NCBI GenBank assembly: GCA_030427935.1
Contig: JAUICI010000015.1
Span: forward strand, 1 to 37,860
DNA length: 37,860 nt
Reading direction: 5' to 3'
From: Bacteroidia bacterium
GTDB taxonomy: Bacteria; Bacteroidota; Bacteroidia; Flavobacteriales_D; Crocinitomicaceae
Part shown: piece after piece, positions 23,429 through 33,220 of the stretch
How the letters are laid out: every line of letters begins with the position of its first letter
Numbering within the stretch: the stretch's first letter is position 1
The notes under the pieces: generated by a model
The model's database searches: none
The model's input: the letters and a program-made list of their open reading frames with translations, nothing else
Told to the model about the DNA's origin: nothing
Program-made: the position numbers and the translations under genes

Positions 23429-25774
23429 TTATATTCGAATTCCAATTACACAAACATCGTCGAGTTGCTCCAAGTCGCCTTTCCAACTTTCAAATTCCTT
23501 TTCCAATAATTTACCTTGCTCCAACATAGTCGTGTTCTGAATAGAAAGAAGAAACTTTTTGAAATACGGCGTTTTATACTTTTTCCCTCCTTGTGAACTT
23601 TTGGGTCCACCAAATTGATCCGAAAATCCATCGGTAAATAAATAGATCGTATCTCCTTCTTTCAAATCAACTTCATGTGAATCGTAACTGACACTATTGT
23701 CAAATTTTCCGATTGGTTGTTTGGTGGCTTTATACTCCTCTACCTCATCAGCTCCTTTTCGAATGACCCAGAGTGGGTTATTCGCACCAGAATAACAAAG
23801 TGTAATTTCACTTTCAGCTTTTTGCTCCAGTGCTATTAGCGCCACATCCATCCCATCTTTAATCGAATCCTCTTGTAATTGGACCAAACTGGAATCTTCT
23901 TCGGATTTCTCAAATTCTTCAATTACAATTTCCCTTGTTTTATCTAATATTTTCCCCGGATTAGTCAATCCATGTTCCCTCACAGCTCTATTCAGTCCAT
24001 TATTACAAACTACCGAAACCATTGCGCCCGGAACGCCGTGTCCGGTGCAATCACAAGCTGCTACAAGAATCTTTCCTTCTCTTTGTTCTAACCAATAAAA
24101 ATCACCTGCTACGATGTCTTTAGGTTTATAAAAAATAAAAGAGTTTGGAATCAATTTCTGAACACGACCTTTTGGAGGTAATATGGCATATTGAATTCTC
24201 TTGGCATAATTGATTGAATCCAGAATTTCTTTATTCTTTTCTTCTAATTCCTGAAATGCCACATCCACCTGAGACTTCTGCTCCTCAATAATATCCTTCT
24301 GTTGATTAGTTATGCGAAAACGGTTATAAATAAAACCTCCAAAAATCAAAGCCAAAGCCAATACACCAAAAAGAAAATACATTTCGAGATCCTTCTGACG
24401 ATTTTCCGCCTGCTCAGCATGTAATTCAGCATCTTTTACTCGGGCTTCCTCAGCTGAACGAATACTATCGGCTGTCGATTGCTTTTGATATTCATACTCT
24501 ATTTCTTGCCGTACAATCTCCATTCGATTTTCCTCACTCATGAGACTATCTTTTGAAGCTGTATACAATTCATGCATTTCAAGGGCTTGCATGGGCTTTC
24601 CTAATTTTCGGTAGACTTTCCAAAGCGTTTCCGACGCATCTAATATGCGTTGTAAAGACTTGATCTTTTGACCTATCCCCAAAGACTTTTCCGACAATTG
24701 AGCTGCGGTCAGGTAATCTCCCTTTTGCATATAAATGATGGCCAGATTATTCATGGCTGAAGCCACACCTTTCTGTCCTCCAATTTCCTCCTGAAGCGCC
24801 AAAGCTTTTTCAAAACACTCTTTCGCCTTATCAATTTTACCTTGGTCGTTATAAATTGTCCCTAAACCATTGATCGCATCCGCAATTCCTCTTTTATTCT
24901 CATTGTTTGTATGAATTTCTAGACTACTGTTGAAACTCTGAATTGCTTTTTCGGTTTCTCCCATTTCCTGGTAAATATTCCCAAGATTAAAATGACAAAC
25001 CCCAATCCCATTATCATCCTCCAGTTCTTTGTAAATCTTCATGCTACGCTGATAATAACTAATGGAGTTCTCATAGTCTTTTAAGTCCAAATAGATGTTT
25101 CCGATATTATTCAAAGTATTGGCCATACCAATTTTTTCACCGGCCTCTTCTTTGGCTTTTAAACTGCTAATCCAATATTCAATAGCTGACTTATAATCTC
25201 CTTGGTAATAATGAATATTCCCCAGATTATTGAAGGCATTGGCCATTCCTTGAACATCATTTTCCTGTTCATAGATCTCCAGACTTTTCAGAATATACTT
25301 TTTACACTCATCATAATTGGCTTGAATTCCATGGACAATTCCAATATTATTGTAAGAACTTGCTATTTGCTTTGGAATGCCTAAATCTTTGTTGATCTCT
25401 AAACTTTTGGTATAAAACTTTAAGGCATCTTCATAATCACCTCTTCTTCTTCCCTGATCACCCCTTAGATTCAGAACTTTACTTTTTGCCGTCTTGTAAA
25501 AAACTTGTTCTTTGAAGGTCGTTTCTTTGATGAGATTTTGATCCGAAAGATCTTCTATTTTCTGAAGTAGATGACCAAAACGGGTTTGATCCGACTTTTT
25601 GACCAAGCCAGCCCAATAAAACCAAGCATTGATTTTAACTGAATCATGTGAAGCCTCAGCAATAACATTTTGAATGGAATCAATTTTTTGAATTGGGCTA
25701 GTTGACTGACCCAGAACAGCTTGAGGCAGAATGAAAATACAAACTAAAATAAGTTTAATGAAGTTGGTTTTCAT
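23429..25774 (-). CDS. TPR sensor with SpoIIE/PP2C phosphatase output
   Basis: 781-aa membrane signalling protein. Signal peptide 1-23 (AVLGQ); periplasmic TPR array of about eight units, residues about 90-430 (repeated GMANTLNNIGNIYLDLKDYENSISYYQRSM-type units); coiled coil rich in Glu/Arg/Gln before a single transmembrane helix (about 465-487); second coiled coil (QQKDIIEEQKSQVDVAFQELEEKNKEILDSINYAKRI); and a cytoplasmic SpoIIE domain from about 530. Metal-binding motifs are GDFYW, ACDCTGHGVPGAMVS and FTDGFSDQFGG, so a PP2C-type Ser/Thr phosphatase is expected. The class is common in Bacteroidota; the partner, probably an anti-sigma-factor antagonist, is not encoded nearby. Confidence 0.93.
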   Translation of the reverse strand: MKTNFIKLILVCIFILPQAVLGQSTSPIQKIDSIQNVIAEASHDSVKINAWFYWAGLVKKSDQTRFGHLLQKIEDLSDQNLIKETTFKEQVFYKTAKSKVLNLRGDQGRRRGDYEDALKFYTKSLEINKDLGIPKQIASSYNNIGIVHGIQANYDECKKYILKSLEIYEQENDVQGMANAFNNLGNIHYYQGDYKSAIEYWISSLKAKEEAGEKIGMANTLNNIGNIYLDLKDYENSISYYQRSMKIYKELEDDNGIGVCHFNLGNIYQEMGETEKAIQSFNSSLEIHTNNENKRGIADAINGLGTIYNDQGKIDKAKECFEKALALQEEIGGQKGVASAMNNLAIIYMQKGDYLTAAQLSEKSLGIGQKIKSLQRILDASETLWKVYRKLGKPMQALEMHELYTASKDSLMSEENRMEIVRQEIEYEYQKQSTADSIRSAEEARVKDAELHAEQAENRQKDLEMYFLFGVLALALIFGGFIYNRFRITNQQKDIIEEQKSQVDVAFQELEEKNKEILDSINYAKRIQYAILPPKGRVQKLIPNSFIFYKPKDIVAGDFYWLEQREGKILVAACDCTGHGVPGAMVSVVCNNGLNRAVREHGLTNPGKILDKTREIVIEEFEKSEEDSSLVQLQEDSIKDGMDVALIALEQKAESEITLCYSGANNPLWVIRKGADEVEEYKATKQPIGKFDNSVSYDSHEVDLKEGDTIYLFTDGFSDQFGGPKSSQGGKKYKTPYFKKFLLSIQNTTMLEQGKLLEKEFESWKGDLEQLDDVCVIGIRI

Positions 25775-25856
25775 AGCTTAGTTCAACAACGATTAATTGC
25801 AGAACTTAAAATAAGAAATATTCTTGATATGTCGTTAAAACAAACTTCTTTCAAAT

Positions 25857-25888
25857 AAAAAACCCTGACAAAAACAATTGCCAGGGTT
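25857..25888 (-). terminator. Intrinsic terminator of the outer-membrane barrel gene
   Basis: On the minus strand AACCCTG (25888 to 25882) and CAGGGTT (25867 to 25861) form a 7-bp stem with a 14-nt loop, followed by a T-run (25862 to 25857). It lies about 20 nt after the stop of the gene at 25910. Confidence 0.8.
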
Positions 25889-25909
25889 CAAATATTCTTG
25901 ATACAACTA

Positions 25910-26584
25910 CTATCTCAAATTCACTCCAAAAGAGAATCTCAGATATCTGTTGTATACTTTTTCGTCGAATCTATATAAATCTGGAATTCCAAATTTATAA
26001 TCCACTTTAAACAAAAGATCCAAGCCTTTTACAGGAACTCGTGCTCCTAAACCAGCATTGAATCCGTAATTGAAGAAATCTAAATTTGCATCCTCATCTA
26101 CAACTACATCCATTGGAATCCCATCACCATCTGTTGTCTTGTAAACACCTTTTCTTCTATCACTCACATTAAAATCCATGAATGCACCTGTCTCGATGAA
26201 CAATTTAGTTGATTGACCAAATGTAAACCTTACTGCAACAGGAATCGATATATTGTGCATCTTGATTAACGCATTGTCGTAATAAGCATAAGAGCTTCCT
26301 TCGTAAATTCTATTCTTCGTCTGGGACGTATAGTTGTATTCAATCCCATGAACAATATTCACGATTTTGTCATTTCTCCATGATCTATAGATTCCAAATC
26401 CTCCACCAAAACCATTCTTGGTATTGGAGTTTTGAACCATGCTCATGTTAGCAGAAACTGTAAATTCATTGAAGAATAAGTCCACTTCAGGAACTTCGTC
26501 AGTTTTGTTGTTTTCGTTTTCCTGAGAAAACAAGGCAAAAGGAGTAAGGATGAGTAGCAATGAAAGGGTTTTAAATAATGTCAT
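25910..26584 (-). CDS. Outer-membrane beta-barrel protein (PorT-like/OmpA-like barrel)
   Basis: 224-aa protein with a signal peptide (LLLILTPFALFSQ) and a barrel-type body: NEFTVSANMSMV, GGGFGIYRSWRND, HGIEYNYTSQ, ISIPVAVRFTFGQSTKLFIETGAFMDFNV, FNYGFNAGLGARVPVKGLDLLFKVDYKFGI, and a terminal strand RYLRFSFGVNLR ending in an aromatic/hydrophobic alternation typical of outer-membrane proteins. The pattern matches the Bacteroidota porin family with outer membrane protein beta-barrel domain. No substrate can be assigned. It has its own terminator and is therefore separate from the TPR-SpoIIE gene downstream. Confidence 0.85.
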   Translation of the reverse strand: MTLFKTLSLLLILTPFALFSQENENNKTDEVPEVDLFFNEFTVSANMSMVQNSNTKNGFGGGFGIYRSWRNDKIVNIVHGIEYNYTSQTKNRIYEGSSYAYYDNALIKMHNISIPVAVRFTFGQSTKLFIETGAFMDFNVSDRRKGVYKTTDGDGIPMDVVVDEDANLDFFNYGFNAGLGARVPVKGLDLLFKVDYKFGIPDLYRFDEKVYNRYLRFSFGVNLR

Positions 26585-26701
26585 AGCTAATTAATTTCTT
26601 AAAAATGATGTGCGAAATTACTCATTCATTTTTGATTGAGAATCAATTAATTAAAAAAATGATGTTTTGTTTACGATTTCTTTACAAAGTATCTAGGAAT
26701 C

Positions 26702-27910
26702 CTATCTACCTATTTCACCTAAGGTTCGGTCTTTACTCGAATAAATGAAATTATCTTGCAAGGAATTCGGAAGTGCTTTGCCTGAATACACATTTTTAAA
26801 CTGCTCATACACCTCATCGACGCTGATAATCTGCATACAGGCATTCTTTCCTTTACAGGGTGGAATTTCAAAATCATGGACACAAGGAGAACAATAAACG
26901 GGTTTGTATATGGTATAAGCATTTTTTGAAACGCCGTATTGGTCAGGAGAACAAGGTCCGAACAAAGCAATCACAGGTGTATTGGTACAAAATGAAATGT
27001 GCATGGGACCTGTATCATTTGAAACCATGATTTGAGCATTGGCAATAAGATTAATTAAGCCTTCAATGTTTGTTTCACCAGCCATGTTTACACATCTCTC
27101 CTCTCTTACTCCGGTTACGACCAAGTCAGCATAAGCTCTTTCACTTTTAGATCCTATGACCACAACCTTCAAGTCCGAAAATTCATGAAGTACTTTTTTG
27201 ATTAAGGCAATATAATTTGCCTCTCCCCAGCGCCTTTCCAATCTTAAATCTGAAGCATTTGGATTAACGACCATGTACTTTTCCTTCAATATGGGTTCCC
27301 CTAAAGTTTCTTTTTCGAATTGATGCAGTTCGGTGTCAGAATCATCACAACCAATCAGCTTACTTGCTTGTAAATATACTTTGGATATCGGTGCACGCGA
27401 ATTAAATAGCATCATATGCGTATATATTCCCATTCGGAAAGTACTTGATCTTAAATAAAAACCTACTCGGTTAACAGATAGTGTAAACAAAGTGAATAGA
27501 GTACTGTAATCAGAATAAATCTCTAAATCGAAATAGATTTGAGGTCGGATTCGCATGAGTTTAAATATTGCTGAAAAATTAGATCCTAAAAACTTGAAGA
27601 ACCCCGAATCATCAACGGTTACAACCTCATCAATGAGATCAATTTTATTAAGAATAGCCAAATTGGATTTCGTACTCACAAAAATGATGCGCGCATTCGG
27701 GTATTTTCTGCGAATCGCTTTCAGCATTGGGGTTGCCTGAAGAATACTCCCCATTCCTTTAAACTTACATACAGCAATCTTTTCAAAATCTCGATCTAAA
27801 TTGTGATTGATCCGTAATATTTTACCGAGCAAACGCACAAAGAAATTCAGGAAGAACGAAATACTCTTCGCTACATATTTATCCAATATAATCTGCGTTC
27901 TGACTCTCAA
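26702..27910 (-). CDS. Glycosyltransferase family 9 (heptosyltransferase-like)
   Basis: 402-aa protein with GT-B fold features of GT9: N-terminal domain KFKGMGSILQATPMLKAIRRKYPNARIIFVST, C-terminal domain with nucleotide-sugar site SNDTGPMHISFCTNTPVIALFGPCSPDQYG, and VVNPNASDLRLERRWGEANYIALIKK. A cysteine-bearing segment, YCSPCVHDFEIPPCKGKNACMQ, is a frequent GT9 feature. GT9 enzymes add heptose or related sugars to lipopolysaccharide core or surface glycans. The N-terminus begins with an amphipathic or weakly hydrophobic stretch (SISFFLNFFVRLLGKIL) that may associate with membrane. It overlaps the upstream giant membrane protein gene by 4 nt (ATGA), implying joint function in surface glycan assembly. 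Confidence 0.92.
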   Translation of the reverse strand: MRVRTQIILDKYVAKSISFFLNFFVRLLGKILRINHNLDRDFEKIAVCKFKGMGSILQATPMLKAIRRKYPNARIIFVSTKSNLAILNKIDLIDEVVTVDDSGFFKFLGSNFSAIFKLMRIRPQIYFDLEIYSDYSTLFTLFTLSVNRVGFYLRSSTFRMGIYTHMMLFNSRAPISKVYLQASKLIGCDDSDTELHQFEKETLGEPILKEKYMVVNPNASDLRLERRWGEANYIALIKKVLHEFSDLKVVVIGSKSERAYADLVVTGVREERCVNMAGETNIEGLINLIANAQIMVSNDTGPMHISFCTNTPVIALFGPCSPDQYGVSKNAYTIYKPVYCSPCVHDFEIPPCKGKNACMQIISVDEVYEQFKNVYSGKALPNSLQDNFIYSSKDRTLGEIGR

Positions 27911-30759
27911 AATCTTTTATCCTTTACAAGCTGAATCCCTCTTAATTTCATTCGTTGTTTTGACAAATGACCTGGAATGATTCGAATTCCATCCACATTT
28001 CCTCTTTGCCAATTATAATAATTCGACAACCTGATCGTATAAACTTCATGATTCTCAAATCCTTCAAATCTGGCGGTACCAACTACTTTTTTCCCATCCA
28101 TCAATTGAACCGTCCAATCTAAAAATTCTTCTGGATACATTTCTGTTTTGAGATCAAAAGATAATTGTAAAAAGCAAGCTCTCGATTGATTTAATAGATC
28201 TTCTGAAACTTCTACTTTAGAATACGCACCTTTTTGCTTTTCTTCAAAAATGAGTGTTATCGGAGCAAGAACACTCCCCTCTTTTTTCAAATATTCTGTC
28301 CACAAACCAGCTGATTTTCCATAATCAACGAAACGATAGGTTTTCAAATTGGTTTTTCTTTCCTTTCCTTCGAATGCAGACGCTTTCCATACCCACTTCG
28401 TCCCGACAATCGTATCTGGTTCATAATTTTGAAACAAGTATTCTGCAATCAGATAATATCTCAGAGTATTATCCACATTATCCGTTCTGTCCCAAAAATT
28501 CATGGGCTCATTCGAATACAGCAAAAGAGGAACATCGGCTTTTTTCAAGTCTTCAATCTGCTTTAATTGCAGAAAATCTCCGACCGTATTCTGTAAGTTT
28601 TGGCAGAAATAACTCGGCTGAGACTTTTGAGTTAAATAATATAATATTGGCGTATTTGTAAAATCATAAAAAGTTTCTTCCCCTTCCAATTCTTCCTTTA
28701 AATAATTCACAATCCATTCATATTCGGCTTTGAGTTCGTCTTCGATTTCTACTCGGTTATCATACATCGATTCAACCAAATGCTGTTTGAATCCAAGATG
28801 GGTGGGATAAGCAATTGCCGTTTCAATCATCATCTTTCTTTGACCTATGGGAAAGGCTTTGAAAAACACAAACAAACACAAGTTTCCAAAGAGTAAAAAA
28901 GCAAAAATTCGATTCCGTTTTCCTTTTCCAAACCAATGAATCAGGAAGAAAATCAAACCGGTAAAGAAAAAAGACGACCAGAAAAAATCCAGACCTTCCA
29001 TGAAGGAATGACGCACTAATCCTCTTTGAAAATTCCCCAAGAAAAAGAGCATAAAAAAGATTCCAGCCAAATGAACGAAACTAACTTTTTGTTTGATTTC
29101 CCCACTTCGCATTTCAAATAAAGACACCAAGACCAAGAGAATAGCAATCAAAGGCATGAAAACATAGTGGATATAAAAGTTCTGATCCACTTCCCAGGTA
29201 AGCTGACTAAAACCATGCGCTTGTCCTGCTTTAAAATAATGCAAGGCAGCCGTCATGTTTTCCATCACATACTCAGGGCTTCTCAGGATAAAAGTTAGAC
29301 CTAAACCTAGTCCCAAAATCACAATCGTAATCGCCAGAGAAATTGCAACCTCTTTGAATTTGAATTCGATTTGTTTTCCAATCCATAAAAGAATCAAACC
29401 GATTGAGGAAGCCACCAAACAGGCAAAACCTGTGTCTAGTTTCCAAAACACCATGAAAATGACCACCCAATACAATTTGAGATAATCGATAATAGAGGTT
29501 TTTCGGATAAGATTTCTTAAATAAAAAATTGGCAAAACTCCAAGCAATAAGGAAGGATTGAATAACTCTCCTAAAAAGGGTAAGCAAATGATCACAACTA
29601 GCGCAGTCAAATGATCCTTCAAAATCTCCTTCAAAAGGAAAAATAAGAGGATTAAAAAGAGGACGTCATTGAAAAAGAAGTAAGCCATGAAAGAGAAGTC
29701 TCCGGAGTACCCATGAATCAAATGATAAATCCAGCCCGACCACTGCTCTTGAACCATATGCGAACTCATGAAATCAACAAAAGGAATTTCACCGTATTCA
29801 AACAAGCGCATTTGAGCATTTGCAGGATTCGCCGATTCAAATAACTCCAGCGGATAGTGTACAATTGGAGAATAGAAAGTAAAAATGGCTAGTGATGACA
29901 AAACACCAATCACAAAATATTTCGAAACCAATCCCTTGAATGACAGCCGATACAATTTCTTGCGAAAAACAGTAAGTGTAAGGACATAAGTCAGTACAAA
30001 CAGGATCAAGAAAATGATTTGATAATCCATCAAAGGATTTCCCGAATACTTAATGGAAATGACAACCTCTGCGCTTAAAAAAGTAATGATTGGCACCCAT
30101 ATCAATGGTTGAAATACCAATAAAGCCTTTCGACTTCCCAATTTCTTTTCAAAAAGCAGGTACAAAATCGAAATGTGGATTAATGCAAGTAAAAACCACC
30201 AAATCGAGCCTGCAACAGTATCTTCATTGATCGCAACCAGAAAAATAACACCGGAGTAAAGTAAAAAGGAGTATATCAATAAACTGATTAGAATAGTAGG
30301 ATTCAATAATGGGCGAAGTAATGACTCTCTAGCAAATAGGTTGATCAAAAAGATCAAAACAAAAAGGAATAGCAATATTCCCGTAAAGTTCTTTGAGTCG
30401 GCTCCGAAAATATTGACCAAAGCCAAAACGCTTCCTAATCCCGCTAGATAAAAGGGTGTTTGAATACGGATTTTAGAAGGATTAAATCTCCGAATCAGAA
30501 ATTTGAAGAGAAAATAAAAGGCTGAAAAAAGCCCAGCAAAAGCGAACATTCCATTATAAAAATAACTGATTCGCCTTCCGATACTTACATTTCTTGAAGT
30601 AGCTTCTCCAAAAAGAAAGCTGGAAAAATCATTTACTCTAAAATCAGGAAATTTAAACAACTGCAAAAGAAGATACACGCTAACAAATAGCGCAAAAACC
30701 AATACTTCCTTTTCCCTTCTGATAAAATTGAAAAATGTATGTCTCGTACTTTCTTCCAT
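27907..30759 (-). CDS. Very large polytopic membrane protein linked to a GT9 enzyme
   Basis: 950-aa protein with at least a dozen hydrophobic segments over residues 15-650 and a soluble C-terminal domain (about 650-950, beginning QRKMMIETAIAYPTHLGFKQ and containing YDNRVEIEDELKAEYEWIVNYLKEEL). The arrangement of many helices with a large soluble tail recalls GT-C type glycosyltransferases or other polyprenyl-linked sugar enzymes, but I cannot point to a decisive motif. The 4-nt coupling with the GT9 gene supports a role in glycan or cell-surface polysaccharide formation. The start ATG at 30759 is followed by a basic cytoplasmic leader (EESTRHTFFNFIRREKE). Confidence 0.78.
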   Translation of the reverse strand: MEESTRHTFFNFIRREKEVLVFALFVSVYLLLQLFKFPDFRVNDFSSFLFGEATSRNVSIGRRISYFYNGMFAFAGLFSAFYFLFKFLIRRFNPSKIRIQTPFYLAGLGSVLALVNIFGADSKNFTGILLFLFVLIFLINLFARESLLRPLLNPTILISLLIYSFLLYSGVIFLVAINEDTVAGSIWWFLLALIHISILYLLFEKKLGSRKALLVFQPLIWVPIITFLSAEVVISIKYSGNPLMDYQIIFLILFVLTYVLTLTVFRKKLYRLSFKGLVSKYFVIGVLSSLAIFTFYSPIVHYPLELFESANPANAQMRLFEYGEIPFVDFMSSHMVQEQWSGWIYHLIHGYSGDFSFMAYFFFNDVLFLILLFFLLKEILKDHLTALVVIICLPFLGELFNPSLLLGVLPIFYLRNLIRKTSIIDYLKLYWVVIFMVFWKLDTGFACLVASSIGLILLWIGKQIEFKFKEVAISLAITIVILGLGLGLTFILRSPEYVMENMTAALHYFKAGQAHGFSQLTWEVDQNFYIHYVFMPLIAILLVLVSLFEMRSGEIKQKVSFVHLAGIFFMLFFLGNFQRGLVRHSFMEGLDFFWSSFFFTGLIFFLIHWFGKGKRNRIFAFLLFGNLCLFVFFKAFPIGQRKMMIETAIAYPTHLGFKQHLVESMYDNRVEIEDELKAEYEWIVNYLKEELEGEETFYDFTNTPILYYLTQKSQPSYFCQNLQNTVGDFLQLKQIEDLKKADVPLLLYSNEPMNFWDRTDNVDNTLRYYLIAEYLFQNYEPDTIVGTKWVWKASAFEGKERKTNLKTYRFVDYGKSAGLWTEYLKKEGSVLAPITLIFEEKQKGAYSKVEVSEDLLNQSRACFLQLSFDLKTEMYPEEFLDWTVQLMDGKKVVGTARFEGFENHEVYTIRLSNYYNWQRGNVDGIRIIPGHLSKQRMKLRGIQLVKDKRF

Positions 30760-30835
30760 CCGATTCCCAAATCATACGAAAAATAAGGGATTTGGATACA
30801 GTTTTAAATGTGCCGAAAATTTCAAAGAAAAAATA

Positions 30836-30866
30836 CTTAGAACTTAGAACTTAGCACCTAGAACTC
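30836..30866. repeat. Degenerate CTTAGAA heptamer array
   Basis: Units CTTAGAA, CTTAGAA, CTTAGCA, CCTAGAA follow each other in 7-nt register just after the stop side of ychF. The same word forms four perfect copies at 5323-5350. Confidence 0.75.
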
Positions 30867-30871
30867 AACAA

Positions 30872-31969
30872 CTAAACATTGAACCTAAAATGCATGATAT
30901 CACCATCCTCGACAACGTATTCTTTACCTTCAACACCCATTTTACCCGCTTCTTTAACTGCGGCTTCAGATCCTAATTCTGTGAAATCAGCGTACTTCAT
31001 AACCTCAGCACGAATGAATCCTTTTTCGAAGTCGGTATGAATTACTCCTGCAGCTTGTGGCGCTTTCATCCCTTTTTTGATTGTCCAGGCTCTTACTTCT
31101 TTTACTCCAGCAGTGAAGTAAGTTTCAAGGTTTAATAATTTATAGGCTGATCGAATCAATCGATTTACTCCTGGTTCTTCAATTCCTAGATCTTCGAGGA
31201 ACATTTGTCTTTCCTCATAGGATTCAAGTTCTGCAATATCCGATTCAATCTTAGCTCCAAGAACCAATACTTCAGCGTTTTCGTCTTTAACGGCTTCCAT
31301 TACCGCATCTACATATTTGTTTCCCGTTCTTAATGAAGCTTCATCCACATTACATAGATACAAAACAGGCTTCATTGTAATCAACTGCAGTTTGGAAACA
31401 ATTTCCATTTCATCCTCATCCAACTCAACAGTTCTTGCAGATTTCCCCGACTCTAATGCAGCTTGAAGTTTTTCAGCAATAGCCATCGTTTTAACAGCTT
31501 CTTTATCGCCACTTTTGACAACCCTAGCCAAAGATTGGATTTGTTTTTCAACGGTCTCCAAATCTTTCAATTGCAATTCGATATCGATAATTTCCTTGTC
31601 TCTTATTGGATCAACAGAACCATCTACATGCACGATATTTCCGTCATCAAAACATCTTAAAACATGGATGATTGCATCGGTTTCTCGAATATTAGCTAAG
31701 AATTTATTTCCTAAACCTTCTCCTTTGTGAGCACCTTTTACCAAACCGGCAATATCCACAATTTCGATAGTCGTTGGCACTACTTTTTCAGGATTTACAA
31801 TTTCTTCTAACTTTTCTAGTCGAGGGTCTGGAACTGTAATGGTTCCCAAATTTGGTTCAATCGTACAAAAAGGAAAGTTTGCACTTTGCGCCTTTGCATT
31901 GGACAAACAATTAAATAAAGTTGATTTACCCACATTTGGTAATCCTACAATCCCACACTTTAAAGCCAT
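30872..31969 (-). CDS. ychF: Redox-regulated ATPase YchF (Obg family)
   Basis: 365-aa translation-associated P-loop protein. G1 motif GLPNVGKS near residue 8, G3 DIAGLVKGAHKGEGLGNKFL, and in place of the guanine-specific NKxD a CNVDEAS segment at the G4 position, which is why the family prefers ATP. A coiled-coil insertion follows (DLETVEKQIQSLARVVKSGDKEAV) and the C-terminal TGS-like domain ends FRAEVMKY..GKEYVVEDGDIMHFRFNV. Length and motifs are those of complete YchF. It appears to be monocistronic; a TATTTTTG box lies 17 nt before the start. Confidence 0.97.
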   Translation of the reverse strand: MALKCGIVGLPNVGKSTLFNCLSNAKAQSANFPFCTIEPNLGTITVPDPRLEKLEEIVNPEKVVPTTIEIVDIAGLVKGAHKGEGLGNKFLANIRETDAIIHVLRCFDDGNIVHVDGSVDPIRDKEIIDIELQLKDLETVEKQIQSLARVVKSGDKEAVKTMAIAEKLQAALESGKSARTVELDEDEMEIVSKLQLITMKPVLYLCNVDEASLRTGNKYVDAVMEAVKDENAEVLVLGAKIESDIAELESYEERQMFLEDLGIEEPGVNRLIRSAYKLLNLETYFTAGVKEVRAWTIKKGMKAPQAAGVIHTDFEKGFIRAEVMKYADFTELGSEAAVKEAGKMGVEGKEYVVEDGDIMHFRFNV

Positions 31970-31986
31970 AATCGTAAATTTTCCCG

Positions 31987-31994
31987 CAAAAATA
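31987..31994 (-). promoter_or_regulatory. Candidate -7 box of ychF
   Basis: TATTTTTG on the minus strand fits TAnnTTTG and ends 17 nt before the ychF ATG. There is no TTG at 18-21 nt upstream, so the call rests on the -7 element alone. As at yigZ, the box is followed by CGGG. Confidence 0.4.
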
Positions 31995-32122
31995 AGCTTA
32001 ATATTTCAAACTTCTATCTTCCTCGAACTTCGAAGTTTTATTATTGGAAATTCACATCTGTATTCAGACTTCTTAATCCTGCATGAAATTTCCTTATCTT
32101 TAATTCTCAAACACGAACAATC

Positions 32123-33220
32123 ATGACGCAATCCAAATCAATTTCGACACTAATCTTCTCCATAGCACTCCTGCTTTTCAGTACTTCATGTAAGAAAAAC
32201 AACAATAATGATGATGATAATACTGATAACAACACGGATTCGTGTGCTGTAGCCTTAACGGCAAGTTATAATGTTGAAGGGTTTGGGATACTGAATAAAT
32301 TGCCTGGGATTTGGAACGGCCCTGTGTATTCCCCTACTCCTCTCGGAAGCTACCCAGAATGGATTGTCGATTTTAGACCAATTTCGGCCGGACAAATATC
32401 CGCCAAAAACGAGCTGGATTCCTTAAACGACATCTTTATGAGCTTCTTCATTGTCAAATATGATTGCGATTATAAAATGGCCTTTAGAAACGGAGGAGGT
32501 TTTGCTGGGAATGTCCGCTCTTCCTACATGATTTTAGATAGTTTGAATGAAGGAACCCAAGAATCTTATTATCGATTTGTAGATCCTGTGTCGGGAGGAA
32601 CAAGAGTATACACTGAAATTACCTTTAAAGATGATAGTTTGATCATGCACACTTATACGAATCAATACAATACTCTTCAAGAGCCTGTAACACATATGCG
32701 ATGGACAGCAAGTTTAAGAGATGCAAGCTCAACACAAAATGCCATTACACATCATGGCTACCCGGAAAAAATCTTGACGAAAGATTTCTCGACAACTTTT
32801 GACGGATTATCTGAGGCGGTTTTCTACAATAGCTCAACAGATCCCTATCCTGAAACGGAACAACCTTATCTAGGAGTATCAACAATAAATGTAAACATTA
32901 CAAATCCGGCATCACCCGACCCAGCAAAGAAAATCCTGTACATCATTACCACGCAACCTCTTTTCTCAGGAATGGTGTTTAACTCAGCAAATCTGAAATA
33001 CAGAAGCCGATATGTTCTGGTTTCAGCTGCTAACTCCACAAGTTTCAATTTCAATTACATGCATCCGGGAACCTATTATCTAAATGCCGTTTATGATGCC
33101 AACGGAGACCTGAATTTCAATTCCGGAGATTATATCAATAGCAATTTCGATATTCCGTTCACACTAACAGCAGAAGGAACGACAAGCGCAACAGCCACAA
33201 TCAATTTTCAGATTCCGTAG
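32123..33220 (+). CDS. Hypothetical surface lipoprotein
   Basis: 365-aa SPII lipoprotein: signal peptide with lipobox STSC (Cys23), then KK followed by an Asn/Asp tract (NNNNDDDNTDNNTD), a flexible acidic tether of the kind seen on Bacteroidota lipoproteins exposed on the cell surface. The mature region has a first beta-rich part (ALTASYNVEGFGILNKLPGIWNGPVYS to RMRWTASLRD-like) and a C-terminal domain of about 120 residues (PASPDPAKKILYIITTQPLFSGMVFNSANLKY; YYLNAVYDANGDLNFNSGDY) with a DxNxDxxxxxGD calcium-loop-like segment. I do not recognise a named family. It is an isolated transcription unit. Confidence 0.82.
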   Translation: MTQSKSISTLIFSIALLLFSTSCKKNNNNDDDNTDNNTDSCAVALTASYNVEGFGILNKLPGIWNGPVYSPTPLGSYPEWIVDFRPISAGQISAKNELDSLNDIFMSFFIVKYDCDYKMAFRNGGGFAGNVRSSYMILDSLNEGTQESYYRFVDPVSGGTRVYTEITFKDDSLIMHTYTNQYNTLQEPVTHMRWTASLRDASSTQNAITHHGYPEKILTKDFSTTFDGLSEAVFYNSSTDPYPETEQPYLGVSTINVNITNPASPDPAKKILYIITTQPLFSGMVFNSANLKYRSRYVLVSAANSTSFNFNYMHPGTYYLNAVYDANGDLNFNSGDYINSNFDIPFTLTAEGTTSATATINFQIP

